DNA of 9,493 bases from NCBI GenBank assembly GCA_025360665.1, contig JANYBU010000417.1, forward strand, positions 1 to 9,493, read 5' to 3'. The notes beneath the pieces were generated by a model, which saw only the letters and a list, made by a program, of their open reading frames with translations, had not been told where the DNA came from and ran no database searches. Made by a program: the position numbers and the translations under genes. Shown here piece by piece: positions 1-6,259 of the stretch. This stretch comes from Nitrospira sp. (lineage in GTDB: Bacteria > Nitrospirota > Nitrospiria > Nitrospirales > Nitrospiraceae). Position 1 is the stretch's first letter; each line of letters begins with the position of its first letter.

Positions 1-2
1 GT

Positions 3-134
3 TACACGCAGCGCGCGTTGAACGCCATCGCCCATCGGTTGAACACGCGCCCGAGGAAATGTCTCGACTTTGCCACGCCCCTGGAAGTCTACGCGCACCT
101 GCGCCATCCTTCACCCGTTGCACTTGGAACTTGA
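3..134 (+). CDS. IS30-family transposase, C-terminal end (5' part outside window)
   Basis: An open frame enters from the left edge and gives 43 residues before TGA. It holds RLNTRPRKCLDFATPLEVY and ends in VALGT. The block R-L-N-x-R-P-R-K-x-L-x-F-x-T-P-x-E-V and a terminal VAL(G/Q)T are hallmarks of the extreme C-terminus of IS30-family DDE transposases, just downstream of the last catalytic Glu. The catalytic part lies upstream of the window, so I cannot say whether the element is intact. In this family the right terminal inverted repeat usually overlaps the end of the transposase gene, so the IS end probably lies near 113-145; this is inference, as the left end is not visible. The frame is not interrupted within the window. 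Confidence 0.85.
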   Translation, partial: YTQRALNAIAHRLNTRPRKCLDFATPLEVYAHLRHPSPVALGT

Positions 135-143
135 AACCGCCGT

Positions 144-212
144 CTGTTTAGTTTGTTTGGTTGAACGAAACTAACCAGATGAACAAGACAGACCAGATGA
201 ACCAGATCAACC
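144..212. repeat. 9-nt-periodic degenerate repeat array with an inverted left arm
   Basis: From 173 the sequence reads as consecutive 9-nt units: AACCAGATG, AACAAGACA, GACCAGATG, AACCAGATC, AACC. On the left, 144-162 (CTGTTTAGT TTGTTTGGT T) is a degenerate array of the opposite orientation, so the block could fold into an imperfect hairpin. The unit AACAAGACA followed by GACCA is shared with the larger block at 4422-4555, which marks both as members of one family. An open frame over the array encodes N/Q/M-rich repeats, which is a by-product of the period being a multiple of three. The block sits directly beside the IS30 end. Confidence 0.7.
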
Positions 213-236
213 CTCGCCCGTCCCGCCAGTCTCGCT

Positions 237-289
237 TCTCTCGCAAGTCCCGCGCGAACAGCGAAATTCGATTCACGTTTCGCGAGAGA
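237..289. repeat. Imperfect inverted repeat downstream of the lipoprotein gene
   Basis: TCTCTCGC at 237-244 pairs with GCGAGAGA at 282-289, and inside it CGCGAA (253-258) pairs with TTCGCG (279-284). The right side continues into GACGTATCTTC, which resembles the GAGATACG/CGTATCTC blocks at 3775-3828 and 8036-8100. It lies about 30 bases past the stop of the minus-strand lipoprotein gene, so it may end that transcript or may be just another repeat copy. There is no clear U-tract on the minus strand. Confidence 0.4.
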
Positions 290-315
290 CGTATCTTCTT
301 CCTGCTATCAGTTCT

Positions 316-468
316 TCATCCCCTGCTGTTGATCACTGGGCTTACCTCTTGGGTGGGGACTTCGGGCACGGGCTGAGGAGTGTGCGGGGGGTGACGCGGA
401 ATGCAGCCGGACACGAGACCGGCAACGACGACGAATGCCACGATGAGAGCTGGTACTAGACGAATCAT
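316..468 (-). CDS. Small proline-rich lipoprotein
   Basis: This minus-strand frame encodes 50 residues (51 from the ATG at 471). The N-terminus MIRLVPALIVAFVVVAGLVSGC is a textbook lipoprotein signal: one Arg, a hydrophobic stretch of about 15 residues and a lipobox LVSGC, with the Cys at residue 22 as lipidation site. The mature part is only 29 residues, rich in Pro and His (PRHPPHTPQPVPEVPT), and would be a short tail anchored to a membrane. A perfect AGGAGG (minus strand, 480-475) stands 6 bases before the second of two tandem ATGs and only 3 before the first, so I start at 468. It follows the Ap4A phosphorylase gene on the same strand with a 44-base gap, so co-transcription is possible. 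I recognise no family. The proof is signal peptide plus SD; no homologue is known to me. Confidence 0.72.
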   Translation of the reverse strand: MIRLVPALIVAFVVVAGLVSGCIPRHPPHTPQPVPEVPTQEVSPVINSRG

Positions 469-512
469 CATAATCCTCCTGTGTTAACGTTTCGCGCTTC
501 ACGAACGACGCA

Positions 513-1412
513 TCACGCCTCTCGCGGCAGTGCCACGCGCTGAAGCGCTGTCATGGGACCCTGCTTTCGAAGGATCGCAAGCTGCGCCGCGTCCTTCACG
601 AGCAAGGCTCCGGCGAAGCCCAGCGCATTGATCGAGATCCCCTCGAAATTTTCTTCCGACCGTGGCACCAGCAACAGCCATTGCCTGGTCAGGAGCAGGT
701 TATAGGGAGCCGAGGGTGCAGATCCTCCCGGCATGGCCTCCACCGACCAGCCCACGGCGCGGAGCAGCGAGTGATAGCAAGCGAGCAATGACGAGGCGCC
801 GTCCCTCCGTTGGTCGATCCATTCTGGATCCATCGGGGCATAGGCATGCAAGAACGGCAAGCCTGGCACCGTCCCGGTGGCGCCGGCCATCTGCACGGAG
901 CGCAACAACGGTTCGATCGGTAGCCTGGGTTCGGTGGAAGCGGGAAGGGGGATCAGCTGTAGATGCTTGTGACGTTGACTGGCTCCGGCTGCTGGCCCGG
1001 CGTTGTAGAAGCCCAGTCCGTCGATCTCAGCGAGGCAGATCAGCAGCGCCGCACAATCCTGGCGAGTGAGCAGCGCCTCTTGAGGCTCGAACGAACGCGT
1101 GACGATCACGAGATGATGATCGACCACGTTGAACTTGTTCAGCAAGGCGACATGGGTTTGGGAGACCTCCGCCACGAACAGATCGGGATCGTAGGGCAGG
1201 AAGGGGTTGGCGTTCGGCTGCGCGCCTGTCGTCATGGCTTTCATGGCGAGGGCCGTGATGACGCGCACCTGAAAGGCCATGCCGCTCTGCTCGATCACCT
1301 CCGGCGTCGTGGGGATCGAGAGGATCGCCCTATGCTCACGGGCATGGGCCGTTCGTTCGAGCAGGGTGGGCCACAGGGTGCCGGGCTTGAGGAGGCGGTC
1401 GGGCTGATTCAT
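513..1412 (-). CDS. ATP adenylyltransferase / Ap4A phosphorylase-like protein (HIT superfamily)
   Basis: The protein has 299 residues. Proteins of this type phosphorolyse diadenosine tetraphosphate (Ap4A + Pi to ATP + ADP) in the cytoplasm and so keep this stress-linked nucleotide low. The key motif is GASQRHKHLQLIPLP at about 143-157: His148-x-His150-x-Gln152 is the HIT-like catalytic triad, His150 being the expected residue that carries the AMP. Upstream, NKFNVVDHHLVIVTRSFEPQ (92-111) matches the conserved strand-loop of the N-terminal domain of Apa1/Apa2-type enzymes. PYNLLLTRQWLLLVPRS (236-252) matches their C-terminal domain. Length is normal for the bacterial branch. The ATG at 1412 fits the family's N-terminus, although I see no strong SD. 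The gene is read away from the GH13 gene, and the small lipoprotein gene follows it. Confidence 0.88.
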   Translation of the reverse strand: MNQPDRLLKPGTLWPTLLERTAHAREHRAILSIPTTPEVIEQSGMAFQVRVITALAMKAMTTGAQPNANPFLPYDPDLFVAEVSQTHVALLNKFNVVDHHLVIVTRSFEPQEALLTRQDCAALLICLAEIDGLGFYNAGPAAGASQRHKHLQLIPLPASTEPRLPIEPLLRSVQMAGATGTVPGLPFLHAYAPMDPEWIDQRRDGASSLLACYHSLLRAVGWSVEAMPGGSAPSAPYNLLLTRQWLLLVPRSEENFEGISINALGFAGALLVKDAAQLAILRKQGPMTALQRVALPREA

Positions 1413-1547
1413 AGATATGAAGAGTACGGCAAATGATGGCAGAGGAAAAGAGAAAAATCGAGAAAGCAGGGCCTGAACAGCACGACTTGTCGTGGCGACC
1501 GGTGTGAAATTGAACTAACTATCTGCCATCTGCTCTTGTTCCCCGGC

Positions 1548-1640
1548 CATCAGCTATAAGCCATTTGCGATAAGCTCTTCTCCCGCATCAGGCGTTGCTG
1601 GGAACGGTGCGGGTGTCGGTGGGATTTCGGGGAGGAAAGA
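1548..1640. repeat. Dispersed intergenic repeat, copy 1
   Basis: This segment matches 8108-8230 in the same orientation. Both begin CATC(A/G)GCTATAAGCCA, continue with (T/G)AAGCTCTT- or TGAGCTCTT-like sequence and C-rich tracts, and then share CATCAGGCG(T/C)TGCTGGGAACGG followed by GGTGTC(G/A)GTGGGATT. The second copy carries about 25 extra bases in the middle. No coding frame is conserved. It is probably a lineage-specific non-coding repeat. Confidence 0.7.
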
Positions 1641-1704
1641 CAGGCAGTCTCAGCGCACCTTGCTCGATGTCTGATCACAAGACCTGACAATTCAGCTTCA
1701 TCTG

Positions 1705-1732
1705 GGATCAAGGCTGTTCCAGGCCTTGATCC
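1705..1732 (+). other. Perfect 10-bp stem-loop upstream of the GH13 gene
   Basis: GGATCAAGGC (1705-1714) and GCCTTGATCC (1723-1732) are perfect reverse complements around an 8-base loop TGTTCCAG. It lies about 100 bases before the GH13 start codon. No run of T follows on either strand, so it is not a standard intrinsic terminator. It could be a leader-RNA structure, an operator dyad or a repeat remnant; nothing in the sequence decides between these. Confidence 0.55.
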
Positions 1733-1832
1733 AGCGGGTTGCCATTCTGCGACCGAGGACAGGTCGCTTGCTCAGGATCGGCTGTTCGTATAGCATGGAC
1801 ACGAAGGGTCGTTGTCCGACGGATACCTTGCC

Positions 1833-3743
1833 ATGCCCGCGTCTCTCGACCACATCCATCCCGGCACCCCGATGGGGGCCAATCTGATCGCCGACGGCGC
1901 GATCTTCCGCGTCTGGGCGCCGCAGGCCCTGGCCGTGTACGCGATCGGCGACTTCAACCATCGGGTGCGCAACGACGCCAGTCTGCTCACGCGCGACGAG
2001 TCCGGCCATTGGCGGGGCTTCATTTCCGGCGTCCGGGATCGCGAGCGCTACATGTTCTACGTTGTCGGGGAAGGGAGCGAGGGGCTGAAGCGCGACCCCT
2101 ACGCCCGCGAGCTCGCGACGCCCTTTCCCAGCGAGTGCATCGTCCGCAAGACCGATTTCCCCTGGCACGAGAGCGGATACGTCACGCCGGCCTTTCATGA
2201 GTTCGTCCTCTACCAGCTCCACGTCGGCACCTTCTTCACACCGAACCTGCCGCACAAAGGCGGCACGTTTCTCGATGTCGCGCGCAAGCTACCGTATCTG
2301 ACCGAAGTGGGCGTCACGGCGCTGCAGCTCATGCCTATTCAGGAATTCCAAACCAGCTTCAGTCTCGGCTACAACGGCACCGATTATTTTTCACCCGAGA
2401 TGGATTACGCTGTGGCGGATGCCGACCTGCCTCCGTACGTCGCCAAGGTGAATGGCCTCCTTGACGCGAAGGGACTGCGCCGCTACCGGCCGGAGGATCT
2501 GCGCGGAGAAATGAATCAACTCAAGGCGCTGGTGGATCTCTGTCATCTCCACGGCCTGGCCGTGATCCTCGACGTGGTCTACAACCACGCGGGCGGCGGG
2601 TTCGATGACCAGAGCCTGTACTTCTTCGACCGCCAATCTTCCGCGGGCGGGCAGTGGAACTCCCTCTATTTCACGGACAAGGGCCATGCCGGCGGCCTCG
2701 TGTTCGACTTCGCCAAGCCGGAGGTGCGGGATTTTCTTATCCAGAACGCCACATTCTTTCTCGACGAATACCGCGTCGACGGATTCCGTTATGACCAGGT
2801 GAGCGTCATCGATCGCGACGGCGCGCCGCACGGATGGCGGTTTTGCCAGGACCTCACCGCCACCTTGTATGCACACCGCCCTGGGGCGTTGAACCATGCC
2901 GAGTACTGGGACGTGAATCCGTACGTGGTGAAGTCGCCGCCGGACGGGGCCGGCTTCGACACGACCTTGACCGACGGCTTGCGCATGGCGATCCGCGACG
3001 TCATCGGCAACGCGAGCGCTCCTGACGAGCGCCCCCTCAACATGACGGGTCTGGCCCGGAGCCTCTGGCCTGAGGGCTTTCAAGAGCAGTGGCGCTTCGT
3101 GCAGGGGCCGGAAAATCACGACATTGTCTACAATGGCCGAGAGCAGCGCATCGCCCGTCTCGGGGATCCGGCAAATCCCCGTTCCTGGTTCGCCCGCAGC
3201 CGTGCCCGTGTCGCGATCGGGCTCAGTCTCACCGCGCCGGGCATTCCCATGCTGTTCATGGGGCAAGAATTTCTGGAGGACAAGCAATGGTCGGACGATT
3301 TTGTCTCGCACCACGATCTGCTCCTCTACTGGGCGGGCCTCGACCAGGGCGACAAGCAGATGCTCGACCATGTGCGGTTCACGCGAGAATTGTTCGAGGT
3401 GCGCCGGCATACTCCCGGCTTGCGCGGCCAGGGATTTCGCGCCGTGCACGCGCACGATCAGAACCGGGTGCTGGTGTTTCATCGCTGGGTGGAGGGAGAA
3501 GGCCACGACGTGATCGTGGTCGTGCATCTGGCGCCTTTCAATCGGTTCGGCTATCGCATCGGCTTCCCTGGCGGCGGGGAGTGGCGCGAGGTCTTCAACA
3601 GCGACGTGTACGAGAACTGGGTCAATCCCGGCGTGGTCGGCAACGGCGGGCTGGTTGTCGCCGATCCGCAACCGCTGCATGACTTGGGCTATTCCGCGGC
3701 TCTCGTGCTCCCGGCCAACAGCCTACTCGTCTTTGCGCGGTGA
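1833..3743 (+). CDS. GH13 alpha-glucan-active enzyme with N-terminal CBM48 (branching-enzyme/trehalohydrolase-like)
   Basis: The protein has 636 residues. An N-terminal CBM48-type beta domain (about 12-95; GANLIADGAIFRVWAPQA) precedes a (beta/alpha)8 GH13 barrel and a C-terminal beta domain (about 535-636). All conserved regions are visible: LGYNGTDYFSPE (178-189), region I DVVYNH (247-252), region II GFRYD with the nucleophile Asp321, region III HAEYW with the acid/base Glu357, and region IV ENHD with Asp430. It should therefore be an active enzyme on alpha-1,4/1,6-glucans such as glycogen in the cytoplasm. Region IV reads ENHD rather than the SHDE of classical GlgB, so branching activity is not assured; hydrolase or transferase action is possible. 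I start at ATG 1833; an in-frame TTG at 1812, with GAAGGG just ahead, would add seven residues. No glycogen or trehalose gene is adjacent. Confidence 0.88.
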   Translation: MPASLDHIHPGTPMGANLIADGAIFRVWAPQALAVYAIGDFNHRVRNDASLLTRDESGHWRGFISGVRDRERYMFYVVGEGSEGLKRDPYARELATPFPSECIVRKTDFPWHESGYVTPAFHEFVLYQLHVGTFFTPNLPHKGGTFLDVARKLPYLTEVGVTALQLMPIQEFQTSFSLGYNGTDYFSPEMDYAVADADLPPYVAKVNGLLDAKGLRRYRPEDLRGEMNQLKALVDLCHLHGLAVILDVVYNHAGGGFDDQSLYFFDRQSSAGGQWNSLYFTDKGHAGGLVFDFAKPEVRDFLIQNATFFLDEYRVDGFRYDQVSVIDRDGAPHGWRFCQDLTATLYAHRPGALNHAEYWDVNPYVVKSPPDGAGFDTTLTDGLRMAIRDVIGNASAPDERPLNMTGLARSLWPEGFQEQWRFVQGPENHDIVYNGREQRIARLGDPANPRSWFARSRARVAIGLSLTAPGIPMLFMGQEFLEDKQWSDDFVSHHDLLLYWAGLDQGDKQMLDHVRFTRELFEVRRHTPGLRGQGFRAVHAHDQNRVLVFHRWVEGEGHDVIVVVHLAPFNRFGYRIGFPGGGEWREVFNSDVYENWVNPGVVGNGGLVVADPQPLHDLGYSAALVLPANSLLVFAR

Positions 3744-3774
3744 GACATCACAAGAACCCGATCGCGCCGCCAGC

Positions 3775-3828
3775 GAGATACGCTTCACGGGCCATGTTTC
3801 TTGCTCGCGCCATCAGCGCTCGTATCTC
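3775..3828. repeat. Inverted repeat between convergent genes
   Basis: GAGATACG (3775-3782) and CGTATCTC (3821-3828) are perfect reverse complements, separated by 38 bases containing CTTCACGG and GTTTCTTG. The right arm overlaps the stop codon of the GNAT gene. The same words (GAGATACG, CGTTTCTTG) recur at 8036-8100, so this is probably a member of a repeat family that happens to sit where two transcripts meet. A role in bidirectional termination is possible, but there is no T-tract. Confidence 0.5.
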
Positions 3829-4279
3829 AACGATACTTGGCGAAACAGATGAGATCAAGGTGGTCGTAGTGATCGGGGAGAATCGTTTCCGCTTTGTAGC
3901 CGAGGCTTAAGAACACATGAATATTCCTGGCCGTACTCAGCATGGTGCAGGCATAGAGCTTATGGGCATCGGTTGCGACCCGTTCGATTTCGCGTATCAA
4001 TGCTTTTCCCACCCCATGGCCCTGATGGGCAGGACTCACGGATAACAGCCGGATCACGCCCACACCAGCCACCGTCCAATAACGCACCGATCCGACAACT
4101 ACTCCTTCCGCCTCTGCCACCAAGATTCGTTTGTCCTTCGCATCGTGCTTCAGGCTATCGAGCGTTTCCGTGGTCCATCCGCTCACTTTATAGACATTGG
4201 TGTATTCGCCGAACGCGGCCTGCTGTACTTGAAGGATGGCGGCGAAATCAGCTTCGGTCGCGGGTCGGATGTGAATCAT
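3827..4279 (-). CDS. GNAT-family N-acetyltransferase
   Basis: The protein has 150 residues, the usual length of a single GNAT domain. Such enzymes move an acetyl group from acetyl-CoA to an amine on a small molecule or protein. The N-terminus MIHIRPATEADFAAILQVQQ is the typical beta1-alpha1 opening. Motif A appears as LLSVSPAHQGHGVGKALI (78-95), with Q86-G87-H88-G89-V90-G91 forming the pyrophosphate-binding loop. ARNIHVFLSLGYKAE (117-131) is the usual motif B (N...FY..LGF). I start at ATG 4279 because the domain begins there; the frame extends to a TTG at 4330, but those extra residues do not look like GNAT sequence. The substrate cannot be told. It converges on the GH13 gene and is probably monocistronic. 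Confidence 0.87.
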   Translation of the reverse strand: MIHIRPATEADFAAILQVQQAAFGEYTNVYKVSGWTTETLDSLKHDAKDKRILVAEAEGVVVGSVRYWTVAGVGVIRLLSVSPAHQGHGVGKALIREIERVATDAHKLYACTMLSTARNIHVFLSLGYKAETILPDHYDHLDLICFAKYR

Positions 4280-4353
4280 GAACGGCGCCCCAGGCTGATG
4301 TTCCTCAACTCGTGAACGTGAGGATATCAAAAACCTGGCCTTATCTTCTATCT

Positions 4354-4618
4354 GACGCGCGCAGTTGGGAATCCATCAGGCCCGCCCCGTTTGGCCCGTC
4401 TCACTCGTCCCGCACGTCGCTCTTGTTCATCTGGTTCATTTGGTTCGTCTGGTCTATCTGGTTTCTCTAGCTTCTTTGGTTGCCTGCTGGGTTTGCCGGT
4501 CCGGCCAACAAGACAGACCAAATAGACCAGATAAACAAGATGGACCAGACCAACCACGTCTCGCATCAATGAAACTATGCGCGCAGTGAAGGACAGTCTG
4601 GCTGCTTCCCTTTCGTCG
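4354..4618. repeat. Composite repeat block: two inverted 9-nt arrays flanked by GCGCGCAG elements
   Basis: The left array (4422-4466) holds five 9-nt units: CTTGTTCAT, CTGGTTCAT, TTGGTTCGT, CTGGTCTAT, CTGGTTTCT. The right array (4507-4555) holds five units of opposite orientation: AACAAGACA, GACCAAATA, GACCAGATA, AACAAGATG, GACCAGACC, then AACC. A 40-base G/C-rich spacer lies between them, so transcripts could form a long imperfect hairpin. On the left, GACGCGCGCAGTTGGGAAT (from 4354) and on the right ATGCGCGCAGTGAAGGACAG (from 4577) resemble the repeats at 6937 and 7825. Open frames across it are low-complexity by-products. The block fills the space between the GNAT and patatin genes. Confidence 0.72.
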
Positions 4619-4736
4619 GGCCAGCTGAGTATCAGTGGGATACTGATCATCTAATCCCATGAATGCTGGTATTGTTCTTGCCGAATAAGTTGACACGATC
4701 GCTAGCAATAAGTAGCCTGTCCTCACTTCACTTCTG

Positions 4737-4765
4737 TTGCGAGTTTTCCCCATGCCACTTACAAT
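4737..4765 (+). promoter_or_regulatory. Candidate sigma70-type promoter of the patatin gene
   Basis: TTGCGA (4737-4742; 4 of 6 to TTGACA) is followed after 17 bases by TACAAT (4760-4765; 5 of 6 to TATAAT). The expected start of transcription is near 4772, just before the SD GAGAGG (4776-4781), giving a leader of about 15 bases. A second candidate, TTGACA at 4690 with TAGCCT at 4713 (17-base spacer), has a perfect -35 but a poor -10. Confidence 0.45.
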
Positions 4766-4786
4766 TAGCTTCCCTGAGAGGCATCC

Positions 4787-6163
4787 ATGTTGTTGTTCGA
4801 CCGGCATGACAATAAAAAACTTCCTCTACGCGACTCGGCTCTAGGTCGCTGGGCAGCGCGAGCCCATGCCATCACATGGGTTCTGTGCCTGCTCTTCGTG
4901 CTCGGCGGATGCTCCATTCTGCCAGGCCACTGGCGGCCAGGATGGAATCAGCCGTGGCCCGCCGACACACCGGTGCCCGACACAGCCGGCTCATGGAAGT
5001 TGACCGAACTCGAATCGAAGGACGACCGGTTTGTCGCGCTGGCCATCTCGGGCGGCGGGAGTCGAGCCGCCAACTTCGGCGCCGCCGTCATGTTGGAGCT
5101 CCAACAGAGGGGCCTGCTGGAACAAGTGGATGTGATTTCAGGCGTGTCCGGTGGAACGCTCCCGGCCGTGTATTACGGACTCGGAGACAAGGCCGGCGCA
5201 TTTACCGAGCCGGCGGTCCGCGAGGCATTGGGCTACGATTTTCAGAGCAGTTGGATTCGCCGGTGGTTTCTGCCGCAGAACATCTTTCGCTATTGGCTGT
5301 CCGACTTCACCCGCTCAGATATTATGGTGCAAGTCTTTAACAACCGCCTGTACCACGACGCCACCTTTGCAGACCTTCAGCCTCATCCGAAAATCCTGCT
5401 CAATTCGACCGTCCACAACGATCACACCCGGTTCACCTTTACGGATGAACGCTTCGCCATGCTCCATTCTGTGCTCGCCCCCTATCACGTCGCCAATGCC
5501 GTGAATGCGTCATCCGCATTTCCCGGCGCATTCCAGGACGTCACCCTGCAGTGGTATATGGAGCCGATGCAGTTCTTGCACCTCTATGACGGCGGTCCCA
5601 TCGATAATCTAGGCGTGCAGGCAATCACCCAATACATCAATCGGAACATTTTAGGCACGTCGCTTGATCGGCTGTTTCCCAAGGGATGTGTCATTTTTGT
5701 CATCGACGCCACGCCATCGAGCGATCATGCTGATCTCAACACGCGTGAGTCCGATCGTACATTCATCGACTATTTCGTCGACACCAATGCGCTCGATGCC
5801 ACGGATGCCATGTTGATCGAATCTCGCCGCTCCCTACTCGAGAGAATGGGCATTCCGATCGAGAAGCAGGATCGGGAGCCGAGGGGCCGGCTCCCGGTGA
5901 ACGATCTCCGGCAATGCGGCTGCGAAGTCCGCCATATCTCACTTCGGCATCTGCTCTATGCCGAAGTATCCGAAGCGAATGAGGAATTGGCCGAACGTGT
6001 GACGCGAATTAAGACGAAGTTTTCGCTTTCCGACGGAGAACAGAACGATCTCTTCCAAGCCGCCAAGGTCATCATGCAGCTGCTCGACCACACACATCTA
6101 TTGTCGGAACCGTCATTTAAGGTTCCTTGTGGCAGTGGACCAGCCCAGAAACCACCAGCGTAA
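4787..6163 (+). CDS. Patatin-like phospholipase lipoprotein
   Basis: The protein has 458 residues. A hydrophobic segment (about 28-41) ends in the lipobox VLGGC, so Cys42 is probably lipidated and the enzyme exported and membrane-anchored. The mature part starts with a short linker and then a patatin domain (about 82-310): oxyanion loop SGGGSRAANFG (88-98), nucleophile Ser121 in GVSGG, and the partner Asp268 in DGGPIDNLG. These are the Ser-Asp dyad and glycine loop of patatin lipid acyl hydrolases, which cleave acyl chains from phospholipids or other lipids. The C-terminal 150 residues are less typical. The ATG at 4787 has SD GAGAGG five bases ahead. The N-terminal extension before the hydrophobic core is long (27 residues) but basic. 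The YqgE/AlgH gene follows 96 bases later on the same strand, probably in one operon. Confidence 0.9.
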   Translation: MLLFDRHDNKKLPLRDSALGRWAARAHAITWVLCLLFVLGGCSILPGHWRPGWNQPWPADTPVPDTAGSWKLTELESKDDRFVALAISGGGSRAANFGAAVMLELQQRGLLEQVDVISGVSGGTLPAVYYGLGDKAGAFTEPAVREALGYDFQSSWIRRWFLPQNIFRYWLSDFTRSDIMVQVFNNRLYHDATFADLQPHPKILLNSTVHNDHTRFTFTDERFAMLHSVLAPYHVANAVNASSAFPGAFQDVTLQWYMEPMQFLHLYDGGPIDNLGVQAITQYINRNILGTSLDRLFPKGCVIFVIDATPSSDHADLNTRESDRTFIDYFVDTNALDATDAMLIESRRSLLERMGIPIEKQDREPRGRLPVNDLRQCGCEVRHISLRHLLYAEVSEANEELAERVTRIKTKFSLSDGEQNDLFQAAKVIMQLLDHTHLLSEPSFKVPCGSGPAQKPPA

Positions 6164-6259
6164 TGCGCGGCGATTGTCGTCGATCAGGACGTGGTGGAAA
6201 GACTCCTACCGAATGTGAAGGGAGAAGCATTGAAAGCTCTCGAATCGGGAAGCTCCCTC

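Larger units (their letters stand above)
1413..1832. other. Intergenic region between divergent genes
   Basis: This 420-base spacer separates the Ap4A phosphorylase gene (-) from the GH13 gene (+), so promoters for both must lie here. I see no convincing one. A weak pair TTGCTC / TATAGC with a 15-base spacer precedes the GH13 gene at about 1768-1794. A short near-palindrome CACGACTTGTCGTG is at 1481-1494. The dispersed repeat at 1548-1640 and the stem-loop at 1705-1732 are listed separately. No credible gene is present. Confidence 0.6.

Noticed and set aside
161..376. Plus-strand frame starting with N/Q/M repeats (MNETNQMNKTDQMNQ)
   Set aside because: The repeats come from the 9-nt array whose period is a multiple of three; the rest is antisense to the lipoprotein gene.
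2391..3680. Minus-strand frame of 429 residues
   Set aside because: Antisense shadow of the GH13 gene, which has all catalytic motifs on the plus strand.
144..4555. CRISPR array
   Set aside because: The 9-nt periodic units are contiguous and degenerate, with no spacers and no cas genes.
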